Notes under the pieces: generated by a model
The model's input: the letters and a program-made list of their open reading frames with translations, nothing else
Told to the model about the DNA's origin: nothing
The model's database searches: none
Part shown: positions 1 to 5,384 of the stretch, one piece after another
How positions within the stretch are numbered: position 1 is the stretch's first letter
How the letters are laid out: each line of letters begins with the position of its first letter
Position numbers and translations under genes: made by a program
From: Arenimonas sp.
Lineage (GTDB): Bacteria > Pseudomonadota > Gammaproteobacteria > Xanthomonadales > Xanthomonadaceae
DNA length: 5,384 bases
NCBI GenBank assembly: GCA_003497545.1
Contig: DNNT01000020.1
Span: 1-5,384, forward strand
Direction of reading: 5' to 3'

Positions 1-386
1 CAGTCCATGCAACGGAACTTGAACTGCTGGCGCTCGTCACCGGAGGAACCGGACGGGAAATACAGCGACACCACGCTGAGCTTGCCGAAGCGCGCCTCGA
101 GGTAACGGCCTTCCTCGTCGAACGGCGCCCAGCCCAGCGCCGTGCGCACCTCGTCGGGTTCGCGGCGCGAGTAGATGCCAACGCCGCTGTAGCCCTTCTT
201 GGTGGTCGCGTCCCGGAAATAGGCGTGGTAGCCGGCGGGGCGCAGGTCCGGGGCGCCGAGCTGGTGCTCCTGGGCCTTGGTTTCCTGGACGCAGACGATG
301 TCGGCGTCCTGGCCGGGCAACCAGTCGAAGAAACCCTTGCTGGCGGCCGAGCGGATGCCGTTGGCGTTGAAACTGATGATTCTCAA
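1..386 (-). CDS. xth: Exodeoxyribonuclease III family AP endonuclease, N-terminal 128 residues (partial)
   Basis: This is the N-terminal half of a Mg-dependent exonuclease III/AP endonuclease (EEP fold), which cuts DNA at abasic sites and trims 3' ends during base-excision repair. The family is about 250-270 residues long; 128 are visible and the C-terminus lies beyond the left edge. The protein begins [14 protein letters not shown]. It carries the first-strand Asn (N7), the QETK motif with metal ligand E35, the GYSGVGIYS strand (65-73), and Y109 in LYFPSG, which matches the active-site tyrosine of E. coli ExoIII. The start is a TTG at 386-384, chosen because it places MRIIS exactly where the family begins; the two codons upstream (His-Pro) offer no alternative. 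No good Shine-Dalgarno is seen: the nearest purine run, GGAA, is about 15 nt upstream. The gene is divergent from pyrE, as crc is in Pseudomonas, but it keeps residues that the Crc protein has lost. The family call is secure; the paralogue name is less so. Confidence 0.93.
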   Translation of the reverse strand, partial: MRIISFNANGIRSAASKGFFDWLPGQDADIVCVQETKAQEHQLGAPDLRPAGYHAYFRDATTKKGYSGVGIYSRREPDEVRTALGWAPFDEEGRYLEARFGKLSVVSLYFPSGSSGDERQQFKFRCMD

Positions 387-434
387 GGGATGGCGCGCCG
401 GTTCCGTGGTCGGGAAAGGGTAGCCCAATCGCGC

Positions 435-463
435 GCCGGCGCGGGTGCCCGGCGCGCGCCGGC
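435..463. repeat. GC-rich inverted repeat in the pyrE leader/promoter region
   Basis: The arms GCCGGCGCG (435-443) and CGCGCCGGC (455-463) are perfect 9-bp complements around an 11-nt spacer. The same block also gives a 10-bp direct repeat, GCGCGCCGGC, at 431-440 and 454-463, because its GCCGGC core is itself palindromic. It lies 36 nt upstream of the pyrE start. No T-run follows on either strand, so it is not a standard intrinsic terminator. In DNA this G+C-rich such a repeat can arise by chance, so function (operator or leader hairpin) is unproven. Confidence 0.4.
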
Positions 464-488
464 TGTTGCACAATCATGCTTTCCGCCC

Positions 489-493
489 GGGAA
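489..493 (+). promoter_or_regulatory. Ribosome binding site deciding the pyrE start
   Basis: GGGAA lies 6 nt before the ATG at 500. The in-frame ATG at 476 has no purine-rich stretch in front of it and would add eight residues not present in E. coli PyrE, so the start at 500 is preferred. Confidence 0.6.
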
Positions 494-499
494 CCCGCC

Positions 500-1147
500 A
501 TGAAACCGCACCAGAGCCGCTTCCTCGACCTGGCCCTGGACCGACAGGTGCTGCGCTTCGGCCAGTTCACCCTGAAGTCCGGACGGATCAGCCCGTATTT
601 CTTCAACGCCGGCCTGTTCGATTCCGGCGCGGCCCTGGGCACGCTGGGCAAGTGCTACGCCGAGGCGCTGGACGACTCGGGCCTGCAGTTCGACATGCTG
701 TTCGGACCGGCCTACAAGGGCATCCCGCTGGCCACGGCGCTGGCGGTGGCCATGGCCTGCCGTGGCCGCGACGTGCCCGTCGCCTTCAACCGCAAGGAGG
801 CCAAGGCCCACGGCGAGGGCGGCACCCTCATAGGCGCCCCGGTGCGCGGCCGCGTGCTGATCGTGGACGACGTGATCACCGCCGGCACGGCCATCCGCGA
901 GTCGATTGGCATCATCCGGGCCGCCGGCGGCGAGCCCTGCGGCGTGCTGATCGCGCTCGACCGCCAGGAGCGCGGCCAGTCGGGCGAACTCTCGGCCGCC
1001 CAGGAAGTGACCGCGGAATTCGGCCTGCCGGTCATCGCGGTCGCGGGCTTGGACGAACTGCTGGCGCACGCCGACGAGCGGCCCCAGCTGGCCGCGCACA
1101 AGGACGCCCTGGTGTCGTATCGTGCCGCTTATGGAAGCCGTCGCTGA
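500..1147 (+). CDS. pyrE: Orotate phosphoribosyltransferase
   Basis: PyrE transfers the phosphoribosyl group of PRPP to orotate, giving OMP, the penultimate step of de novo UMP synthesis; it is a cytosolic Mg-dependent homodimer. The 215-residue product has the family's usual length and aligns end to end with E. coli PyrE as I recall it, starting [10 protein letters not shown] against MKPYQRQFIE. Visible motifs are TLKSGR with K26, the FFNAG strand (34-38), GPAYKG with K73, [12 protein letters not shown] (97-108) holding the mobile catalytic loop (K102, H104), and the PRPP-binding motif at 119-131, [13 protein letters not shown], with D123 and D124. No key residue is missing. The start at 500 is supported by GGGAA 6 nt upstream and by homology; an ATG at 476 is possible but less likely. 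The DUF4124 gene follows after 16 nt and is probably in the same transcript. No UTP-sensitive attenuator of the enterobacterial type (T-rich terminator plus leader peptide) is visible. Confidence 0.98.
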   Translation: MKPHQSRFLDLALDRQVLRFGQFTLKSGRISPYFFNAGLFDSGAALGTLGKCYAEALDDSGLQFDMLFGPAYKGIPLATALAVAMACRGRDVPVAFNRKEAKAHGEGGTLIGAPVRGRVLIVDDVITAGTAIRESIGIIRAAGGEPCGVLIALDRQERGQSGELSAAQEVTAEFGLPVIAVAGLDELLAHADERPQLAAHKDALVSYRAAYGSRR

Positions 1148-1152
1148 ACGCC

Positions 1153-1156
1153 GGAG
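1153..1156 (+). promoter_or_regulatory. Ribosome binding site of the DUF4124 gene
   Basis: GGAG lies 7 nt before the ATG at 1164, in the short gap after the pyrE stop. It supports 1164 over the in-frame ATG at 1122, which would overlap pyrE and put 14 extra residues ahead of the signal peptide. Confidence 0.65.
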
Positions 1157-1163
1157 TTGGGCC

Positions 1164-1841
1164 ATGAAACGCAAGCTCGTCTGCCTCGCCGTGATCGCCG
1201 CGCTGCTCGTCTCGGGCGGCGCGCTTGCGCAGGAAAAGACCAAGAAGCTCTACCGCTGGGTGGACAAGGACGGCAAGGTTCAGTTCAGCGACCCCCTGCC
1301 GGCCGAGGCGCTGGAGCACGCGCGCACCGAGATCAGCGCCGAGAGCGGCCGCACCACCGGCGCGGTGGACCGCGCCCTGACGCCCGAGGAACAGGCCGAG
1401 AAGGAACGACTGGCCGCCGAAGCCGAACGCGCCGAGCGCGACGCGGAAAAGGAACGCCAGACCGAGGAGGCCATGCTCGCCTCGTTCCAGAGCGAAGAAG
1501 ACCTGCGCCGCTCCTACGGCCTGCGGGTCACGCTGATGCAGGAAAACCTCAACGCCATCGAGGCCGGCATCGGCAGCCAGCGCACCAGCCTGACCGGCCT
1601 GCTGGCCGAGGCCTCCGAATCCGAACTGGCCGGCAAGGCGGTGAACGCCAAGCAGGCCGCCGCCATCCGCGAGATCCACGCGGAGATGGTGAAGCAGCAG
1701 AACATGCTGATCGTGAAGCAGGCGGAGCTGATGAAGCTCGACGAGGAACTGGAGCACCTGGTCCGGCGCTTCCACGAACTCAAGGCGCCGCGCCAGGAAA
1801 ACGCGGCCCCGCCCGCCGGGGAAACCACCCCGGCCGGCTGA
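1164..1841 (+). CDS. Exported DUF4124-domain protein with C-terminal coiled coil
   Basis: This is a 225-residue protein of unknown function. It starts with a classical Sec signal peptide: MKRK, a hydrophobic core (about 5-19), and a likely cut after ALA at 20-22. The only cysteine, C7, does not sit in a lipobox, so a soluble periplasmic protein is more likely than a lipoprotein. Residues 28-46 (LYRWVDKDGKVQFSDPLP) are the hallmark of DUF4124, a small beta-rich domain common in proteobacterial envelope proteins. From about 74 to 125, and again from about 160 to 207, the sequence is rich in Glu, Lys, Ala, Gln and Leu, which suggests two coiled-coil helices separated by a less charged stretch (about 126-158). 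The tail (208-225) is Pro/Ala-rich and probably disordered. The gene begins 16 nt after pyrE, so co-transcription is likely. No enzymatic motif is seen; a structural or scaffolding role in the envelope is only inference. Domain assignment is confident, function unknown. Confidence 0.88.
   Translation: MKRKLVCLAVIAALLVSGGALAQEKTKKLYRWVDKDGKVQFSDPLPAEALEHARTEISAESGRTTGAVDRALTPEEQAEKERLAAEAERAERDAEKERQTEEAMLASFQSEEDLRRSYGLRVTLMQENLNAIEAGIGSQRTSLTGLLAEASESELAGKAVNAKQAAAIREIHAEMVKQQNMLIVKQAELMKLDEELEHLVRRFHELKAPRQENAAPPAGETTPAG
1815..1834. terminator. Possible stem-loop at the convergent gene junction
   Basis: GCCGGGG (1815-1821) and CCCCGGC (1828-1834) form a perfect 7-bp all-G/C stem with a 6-nt loop (AAACCA). 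It sits inside the last codons of the DUF4124 gene, just before the tail-to-tail junction where stop codons are 9 bp apart. No T-tract follows on either strand, so it is at best an atypical terminator or RNA-end stabiliser; it could equally be chance in this composition. Confidence 0.3.
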
Positions 1842-1850
1842 GCCCCCGCC

Positions 1851-4160
1851 TCAGAAAGGCAGCTTCAGGCTCGGGTCGACGGCGTGCAGCTGTTCGCGGA
1901 ACAGGTTCTTGATGCGCTCGAGCGCCTCGGCGTCCTTGGCGTCGAAGCGCAGCACCAGCACCGGCGTCGTGTTCGACGCCCGCACCAGGCCCCAGCCGTC
2001 CGGCCAGTCGGCGCGCAGGCCGTCGATGGTGGCCAGGCGCGCGCCCTCGAACTTCGCCTTGGCCAGGAAGTCTTCGATGAAGGTGTACTGGCGGCCTTCC
2101 TCGACCTTGATCTTGAGCTCCGGCGTGGACACGCCCTTGGGCAGGGTGTCGAACACTTCCTGCGGCGTCTCGCCGCGGCTCGAGAGGATCTCGAGCAGGC
2201 GGCAGGCGGCGTACAGGCCGTCGTCGAAGCCGTACCAGCGCTCGCGGAAGAAGAAGTGGCCGCTCATCTCGCCGGCCAGCTCGGCTTCGGTCTCGCGCAT
2301 CTTGGCCTTGATCAGCGAGTGGCCGGTCTTCCACATCAGCGGGCTGCCGCCGTGGCGCAGGATATGCATGGCCAGGTGGCCGGTGCACTTCACGTCGTAG
2401 ATCACGCAGGCGCCCGGGTTGCGTTCGAGCACGTCGGCGGCGAACAGCATCAGCAGGCGGTCGGGGTAGATCATCTCGCCCGACTTGGTCACCACGCCCA
2501 GGCGGTCGCCGTCGCCGTCGAAGGCCAGGCCCAGGTCGGCGTCCACGCGCTTGACCACGTTCACCAGGTCCTGCAGGTTCGCGGGGTCGCTGGGGTCGGG
2601 GTGGTGGTGCGGGAAGTTGCCGTCCACGTCGCAGAACAGCGGCTCGACCTCGGCGCCGATGGCCTCGAGCAGCTGCGGCGCGATGCCGCCGGCGATGCCG
2701 CTGCCGCAGTCCACCACCACGCGCAGCTTGCGCTCGATCTGGATGTCGCCGGCGATGCGGTTGATGTAGTCCTCGGTGACGTCGCGGCGCGACACCATGC
2801 CCGGGTTGTCGGCCACGTAAAGGTGGTTCTCGGCGATGCGCTCGTAGAGCTTCTGGATGGCGTCGCCGGCCAGGGTTTCGCCTTCGATGACGATCTTGAA
2901 GCCGTTGTAGTCCGGCGGGTTGTGGCTGCCGGTGACCGACACGCAGGAGCCGGCGCGCAGGTGGTAGGCGGCGAAGTACACCACCGGCGTCGGTGCGGCG
3001 CCGATGTCGATGACCTCGCGGCCGGCCTGGCGCAGGCCTTCGATGAGCGCGTCGGCCATCTGCGGCGACGACAGGCGGCCGTCGCGACCCACCACGATGG
3101 TGCGGGCGTCCTGCGCCTGCATGGCGCTGCCGATGGCCTGGCCGATCAGGCGCGCGGTTTCGGCGTCGAGCGTCTTGCCGATGACGCCGCGGATGTCATA
3201 GGCGCGGAAGATGCTGCGGTCGAGCGCGGCGCGGACCGGCGCCGGCTTGCCGGGCGCGGCGGCGGCCGTCGGCGCGGGCTCGGGCGGCTGCAGCTTGCCG
3301 GCGCTCTGCAGCTCGGCCAGGGTCGGGCCGGCGCTGGCGTCTTCTTCCTCGGCGGCATCGCCGGCGGGGCGGCGGCGCAGGCTCTTCAGGCGTGGCTGCA
3401 GCACCAGGCCGGCGGCCACCAACAGGCACAGGCCAGCCAGCAGGAATTCGGTCATCGCGCTCGAAGCGCCGTCGGACACGGGCGCGGCGGACACCACCCG
3501 CATCTGGGTGCCCGGCAGCTTCACGGCGCCGAACTCGGCGGCATTGGCCAGCGAGGCGTCGCCACGCTCGACCACGCTGTGGCGGCCCTGGCGCAGGGCC
3601 AGGTAGGTCTTGTCCGGCAGGGCGGCCGCTTCGAGCGGCGCGGTCAGGGTTTCCAGCGGCAGGCGCACGTAGGCCAGCGCCAGCACGCGGCCGTCGGCCA
3701 GCACGGGCGCGGCCAGGGCCAGGCGCGGGCCGCCGGCATCCATCACCACGGCGGCGCGGGTGGCGTTGTCCTGCAACGCCAGTTCGAGCACGCCGAGCTT
3801 GCCGTAGCCGAAGGCCTTCGGGTCGGCATAGCCGGTTTCCAGGCCGGGATCGTGCCATTCCACTGCTTCGACGCCCTTCCAGCCGTCGGTGAGGAGCTTG
3901 CTGGCCGCGTCGGTGTCGTCGCGCTGCAGCGCGGTGGCGAGCGCGATCTTCACGCGCCGGGATTCAAGCTGCTCCACCGCCGACTGCAGCGCCGCGGTGG
4001 CCTGCGTGCCGACGCTGGCGCGCAGGCCGTCGCTGCCCGCCTGCAGCTGGCCGGAGGCCGTGGCCTGCCAGCCGTTCCAGCCGAACCAGGCCGCCGCCAG
4101 CAGTGCCAGGGCGGCAATCGCCCAGGCCGGCTTGATGGAATTGATCGCGAGCTTCTTCAT
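1851..4160 (-). CDS. algC: Phosphomannomutase/phosphoglucomutase with N-terminal membrane sensor-like domain
   Basis: This enzyme interconverts mannose-6-P/mannose-1-P and glucose-6-P/glucose-1-P, feeding GDP-mannose, UDP-glucose and dTDP-rhamnose synthesis for exopolysaccharide and LPS. The catalytic part, residues about 314-769, matches Pseudomonas AlgC along its length: FRAYDIRG (318-325), phosphoserine loop TGSHNPP with S412, metal loop DGDGDR (548-553), sugar-selecting loop GEMSGH (630-635), and phosphate-binding RASNTTP (727-733). All key residues are present. Ahead of it lie MKKL plus a transmembrane helix (about 13-30), a roughly 200-residue presumed periplasmic domain (about 34-235), a second helix (about 238-255) followed by basic RLKSLRRR, and an Ala/Pro/Glu-rich linker (264-311). 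Positive charges on both inner flanks put the enzyme in the cytoplasm. The segment at 146-170 (RLALAAPVLADGRVLALAY onward) resembles a Cache/PAS-type strand pair, which is inference. AGGGGGAA lies just upstream of the ATG. The gene follows dut by 37 nt. The total of 769 residues compares with about 450-465 for the soluble form. Confidence 0.95.
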   Translation of the reverse strand: MKKLAINSIKPAWAIAALALLAAAWFGWNGWQATASGQLQAGSDGLRASVGTQATAALQSAVEQLESRRVKIALATALQRDDTDAASKLLTDGWKGVEAVEWHDPGLETGYADPKAFGYGKLGVLELALQDNATRAAVVMDAGGPRLALAAPVLADGRVLALAYVRLPLETLTAPLEAAALPDKTYLALRQGRHSVVERGDASLANAAEFGAVKLPGTQMRVVSAAPVSDGASSAMTEFLLAGLCLLVAAGLVLQPRLKSLRRRPAGDAAEEEDASAGPTLAELQSAGKLQPPEPAPTAAAAPGKPAPVRAALDRSIFRAYDIRGVIGKTLDAETARLIGQAIGSAMQAQDARTIVVGRDGRLSSPQMADALIEGLRQAGREVIDIGAAPTPVVYFAAYHLRAGSCVSVTGSHNPPDYNGFKIVIEGETLAGDAIQKLYERIAENHLYVADNPGMVSRRDVTEDYINRIAGDIQIERKLRVVVDCGSGIAGGIAPQLLEAIGAEVEPLFCDVDGNFPHHHPDPSDPANLQDLVNVVKRVDADLGLAFDGDGDRLGVVTKSGEMIYPDRLLMLFAADVLERNPGACVIYDVKCTGHLAMHILRHGGSPLMWKTGHSLIKAKMRETEAELAGEMSGHFFFRERWYGFDDGLYAACRLLEILSSRGETPQEVFDTLPKGVSTPELKIKVEEGRQYTFIEDFLAKAKFEGARLATIDGLRADWPDGWGLVRASNTTPVLVLRFDAKDAEALERIKNLFREQLHAVDPSLKLPF

Positions 4161-4162
4161 GC

Positions 4163-4170
4163 TTCCCCCT
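4163..4170 (-). promoter_or_regulatory. Ribosome binding site of algC
   Basis: On the minus strand AGGGGGAA ends 2 nt before the ATG at 4160, with its G-run 4 nt away. It supports translation starting at the membrane-anchor methionine rather than further inside. Confidence 0.65.
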
Positions 4171-4198
4171 GGTTACGGCGCGGCCTGGGCCACTCCGT

Positions 4199-4657
4199 TC
4201 AACGCACGCCGGTGTGGCCGAAGCCACCGTCGCCGCGCGCGCTGCGTTCGAATTGATCCACCTGCCGGAACACCGCCCGCGCCACGGGCAGGAACACCAG
4301 CTGGGCAACGCGATCCCCCGGCGTGATGGTGATGGGAAACCGTCCGCGATTCCAGAGGCTCACCATCAGCGGTCCCTGGTAGTCGGCGTCGATCAGCCCC
4401 ACCAGGTTGCCCATCACCAGGCCCTGCTTGTGGCCCAGGCCCGAGCGCGGAAGGATGACCGCGCACAGCCCCGGGTTACCGATGTGGATGGCGATGCCAG
4501 TGGGCACCAGCTGCGCCTCGCCGGGCGCCAGCTCGATCGGCTGGTCGAGCATGGCGCGCAGGTCCATGCCGGCCGACAGCGCGGTGGCGTATTCGGGCAG
4601 CGGGAATTCGGTGCCCAGGCGCGGGTCCAGGCGCTTGAGTTCGATCTCGGCGGTCAT
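4199..4657 (-). CDS. dut: Deoxyuridine 5'-triphosphate nucleotidohydrolase (dUTPase)
   Basis: Dut hydrolyses dUTP to dUMP and pyrophosphate, keeping uracil out of DNA and supplying thymidylate synthase; it is a cytosolic homotrimer. The 152-residue protein has the normal length and all five trimeric dUTPase motifs in order: motif I AGMDLRA (29-35), [10 protein letters not shown] (70-77), [12 protein letters not shown] (87-95) with catalytic D90 and Y93, [11 protein letters not shown] (113-121), and [11 protein letters not shown] (141-150) with the uracil-stacking F146. The start ATG overlaps the coaBC stop as ATGA, and GGAGG lies 7 nt upstream inside coaBC, so translational coupling is likely. 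The pair coaBC-dut is adjacent in many gammaproteobacteria, including E. coli (dfp-dut). Nothing is truncated or odd. Confidence 0.98.
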   Translation of the reverse strand: MTAEIELKRLDPRLGTEFPLPEYATALSAGMDLRAMLDQPIELAPGEAQLVPTGIAIHIGNPGLCAVILPRSGLGHKQGLVMGNLVGLIDADYQGPLMVSLWNRGRFPITITPGDRVAQLVFLPVARAVFRQVDQFERSARGDGGFGHTGVR

Positions 4658-5384
4658 TCCATGGCCTCCAGGCGGTCGGCGAGCAGTTGCAGCAGGTCGC
4701 GGGCGACCCGGGTCTTCGGGCCGTGGGCGATGTCGTGGCGGCCGTCGCGCCAGAACACGCTGAGCGCGTTGTCGTCGCCCTCGAAGCCGTGCCCGGCGCG
4801 GGAGACGTCGTTGGCGGCGATCAGGTCCAGGCCCTTGCGGTGCAGCTTGTCGCGGGCATAGGCCTCGAGGTCCTGGGTTTCGGCCGCGAAGCCCACCACC
4901 AGGCGCGGGCGCGCGGCGTGCGCGGCCACGTCGGCCAGGATGTCGGCGGTGCGCACCAGGGTGATGGCCAGGCTCTCGCCGGATTTCTTGAGTTTCTGCG
5001 GCAGCGTTTCCGCCGGCGCGTAGTCGGCCACGGCGGCGGCGCCGATGTAGGCGTCCATGCCGGGCAGCGCGGCCAGCACGGCCTCGCGCATCTGGGCGGC
5101 GCGGCGCACGTCCACGCGGGTCACGCCCGGCGGCGTCGGCAGCGACACCGGGCCGGCCACCAGCGTCACCTCGGCGCCCATCCGGCGCGCGGCGTCGGCG
5201 ACGGCGAAACCCATCTTCCCGGAGCTGCGGTTGCCGATGAAACGCACCGGGTCGATGTCCTCGAAGGTGGGGCCGGCGCTGACCAGGAGGCGGCGCCCGG
5301 CCAGGCGCGGCGGCAGCAGGCTGGCTTCGACCGCGGCGACGATCTGGCCGGGTTCGAGCAGGCGGCCGGCGCCGACTTCGCCGC
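4654..5384 (-). CDS. coaBC: Bifunctional phosphopantothenoylcysteine decarboxylase/synthetase, C-terminal part (partial)
   Basis: CoaBC couples 4'-phosphopantothenate to cysteine using CTP (CoaB) and decarboxylates the product to 4'-phosphopantetheine (CoaC, FMN-dependent). The visible 242 residues, of about 400 in the family, run off the right edge. The first ones, [11 protein letters not shown], correspond to the end of the CoaC domain, near the substrate-clamp segment (CGDIGPGRM in E. coli, as recalled). The rest is the whole CoaB domain: VSAGPT (34-39 of the visible part), [15 protein letters not shown] (44-58), [18 protein letters not shown] (115-121), KLKK (130-133) matching the conserved lysines of E. 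coli KIKK, GFAAET (164-169) and AANDV (189-193). The frame is open to the window edge, so a start at the GTG of position 5247 would be false: it would cut off the AGPT nucleotide loop. The stop overlaps the dut start. It is the first visible gene of the coaBC-dut-algC operon. Confidence 0.97.
   Translation of the reverse strand, partial: GEVGAGRLLEPGQIVAAVEASLLPPRLAGRRLLVSAGPTFEDIDPVRFIGNRSSGKMGFAVADAARRMGAEVTLVAGPVSLPTPPGVTRVDVRRAAQMREAVLAALPGMDAYIGAAAVADYAPAETLPQKLKKSGESLAITLVRTADILADVAAHAARPRLVVGFAAETQDLEAYARDKLHRKGLDLIAANDVSRAGHGFEGDDNALSVFWRDGRHDIAHGPKTRVARDLLQLLADRLEAME
4665..4669 (-). promoter_or_regulatory. Ribosome binding site of dut inside coaBC
   Basis: A full GGAGG sits on the minus strand 7 nt before the dut ATG (4657), within the last codons of coaBC. 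Together with the ATGA stop/start overlap at 4654-4657 it fixes the dut start and suggests coupled translation. Confidence 0.75.

Larger units (their letters stand above)
387..499. promoter_or_regulatory. Divergent intergenic region between xth and pyrE
   Basis: These 113 bp separate two divergent genes, so promoters for both must lie here or within the gene starts. No convincing sigma70 pair is visible on either strand. On the plus strand the best -10-like hexamer is CACAAT at 469-474, without a recognisable -35 at the right spacing. The segment 431-463 is almost pure G/C and contains the inverted repeat listed separately. That the region is regulatory is inferred from gene orientation, not from a recognised motif. 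Confidence 0.5.

Noticed and set aside
476..499. pyrE start eight codons earlier, at the ATG of 476
   Set aside because: There is no ribosome binding site before it, and the extra residues are not found in the E. coli protein; the ATG at 500 has GGGAA at proper spacing.
383..1243. A 286-codon minus-strand open frame opposite pyrE
   Set aside because: It has the same exact antisense register with pyrE. It runs across pyrE, the intergenic region and the DUF4124 start, and resembles no known family, whereas PyrE on the other strand is unmistakable.
1032..1775. A 247-codon minus-strand open frame opposite the DUF4124 gene
   Set aside because: It is an antisense shadow in the same codon register. 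The plus-strand frame has an RBS, signal peptide and DUF4124 signature.
1815..1834. A standard intrinsic terminator at the convergent junction
   Set aside because: The stem is only 7 bp and no T-tract follows on either strand, so it is listed only as a low-confidence stem-loop.
1884..4256. A 790-codon open frame on the plus strand, opposite algC and longer than algC itself
   Set aside because: It is in exact codon-to-codon antisense register with algC. Stops in that register need TTA, CTA or TCA codons in algC, which are very rare in such G+C-rich genes, so long open frames are expected. Its translation is a His/Gln/Ala/Gly/Val-rich string with no recognisable domain.
4654..5247. A shorter CoaB-only gene starting at the GTG of 5247
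   Set aside because: The reading frame continues without a stop to the window edge and encodes the AGPT nucleotide loop and the end of CoaC upstream, so that GTG is an internal valine codon.
1..5384. Mobile elements, CRISPR arrays, tRNA/rRNA genes, phage or defence systems
   Set aside because: Nearly all bases are covered by recognised chromosomal genes of uniform composition. No regularly spaced repeats, transposase motifs, terminal repeats or RNA-gene signatures were seen.

Overview
The window is about 70% G+C by eye, densely coded, and carries housekeeping genes of a gammaproteobacterium. The best lineage guess is Lysobacterales/Xanthomonadales (Lysobacter, Luteimonas or Xanthomonas relatives). 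That guess rests on the high G+C content, the gene order, and the long membrane-anchored form of the phosphomannomutase. The genus cannot be fixed from this sequence alone.

Layout, left to right. (1) Positions 1-386, minus strand: the N-terminal half of an exodeoxyribonuclease III-family AP endonuclease, cut by the window edge. (2) 387-499: a divergent intergenic region with a GC-rich inverted repeat, presumably holding back-to-back promoters. (3) 500-1147, plus strand: pyrE, orotate phosphoribosyltransferase. (4) 1164-1841, plus strand: an exported DUF4124-type protein with a long charged coiled coil, 16 nt behind pyrE and probably co-transcribed. (5) 1851-4160, minus strand: a 769-residue AlgC-type phosphomannomutase/phosphoglucomutase with a two-helix membrane anchor and a periplasmic sensor-like domain ahead of the enzyme. 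(6) 4199-4657, minus strand: dut, dUTPase. (7) 4654 to beyond 5384, minus strand: coaBC, CoA biosynthesis, 5' end outside the window. Genes 3-4 and 5-7 converge with only 9 bp between their stop codons.

The minus-strand genes form an apparent operon coaBC-dut-algC: coaBC and dut overlap by ATGA, and dut and algC are 37 nt apart. The products are metabolically basic. PyrE makes OMP for UMP synthesis, Dut makes dUMP and removes dUTP, CoaBC makes 4'-phosphopantetheine, and AlgC makes mannose-1-P and glucose-1-P for exopolysaccharide and LPS. The exonuclease acts on DNA abasic sites.

The arrangement looks like a compact form of the neighbourhood known from Escherichia coli (dfp/coaBC-dut-slmA-pyrE) and Pseudomonas aeruginosa (coaC-dut-algC and pyrE-crc). 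I found no mobile element, CRISPR array, RNA gene or defence system. The points most worth a second look are the membrane-tethered AlgC with no usable internal start, the catalytically intact nuclease in the position of the regulator Crc, and the DUF4124 gene coupled to pyrE.
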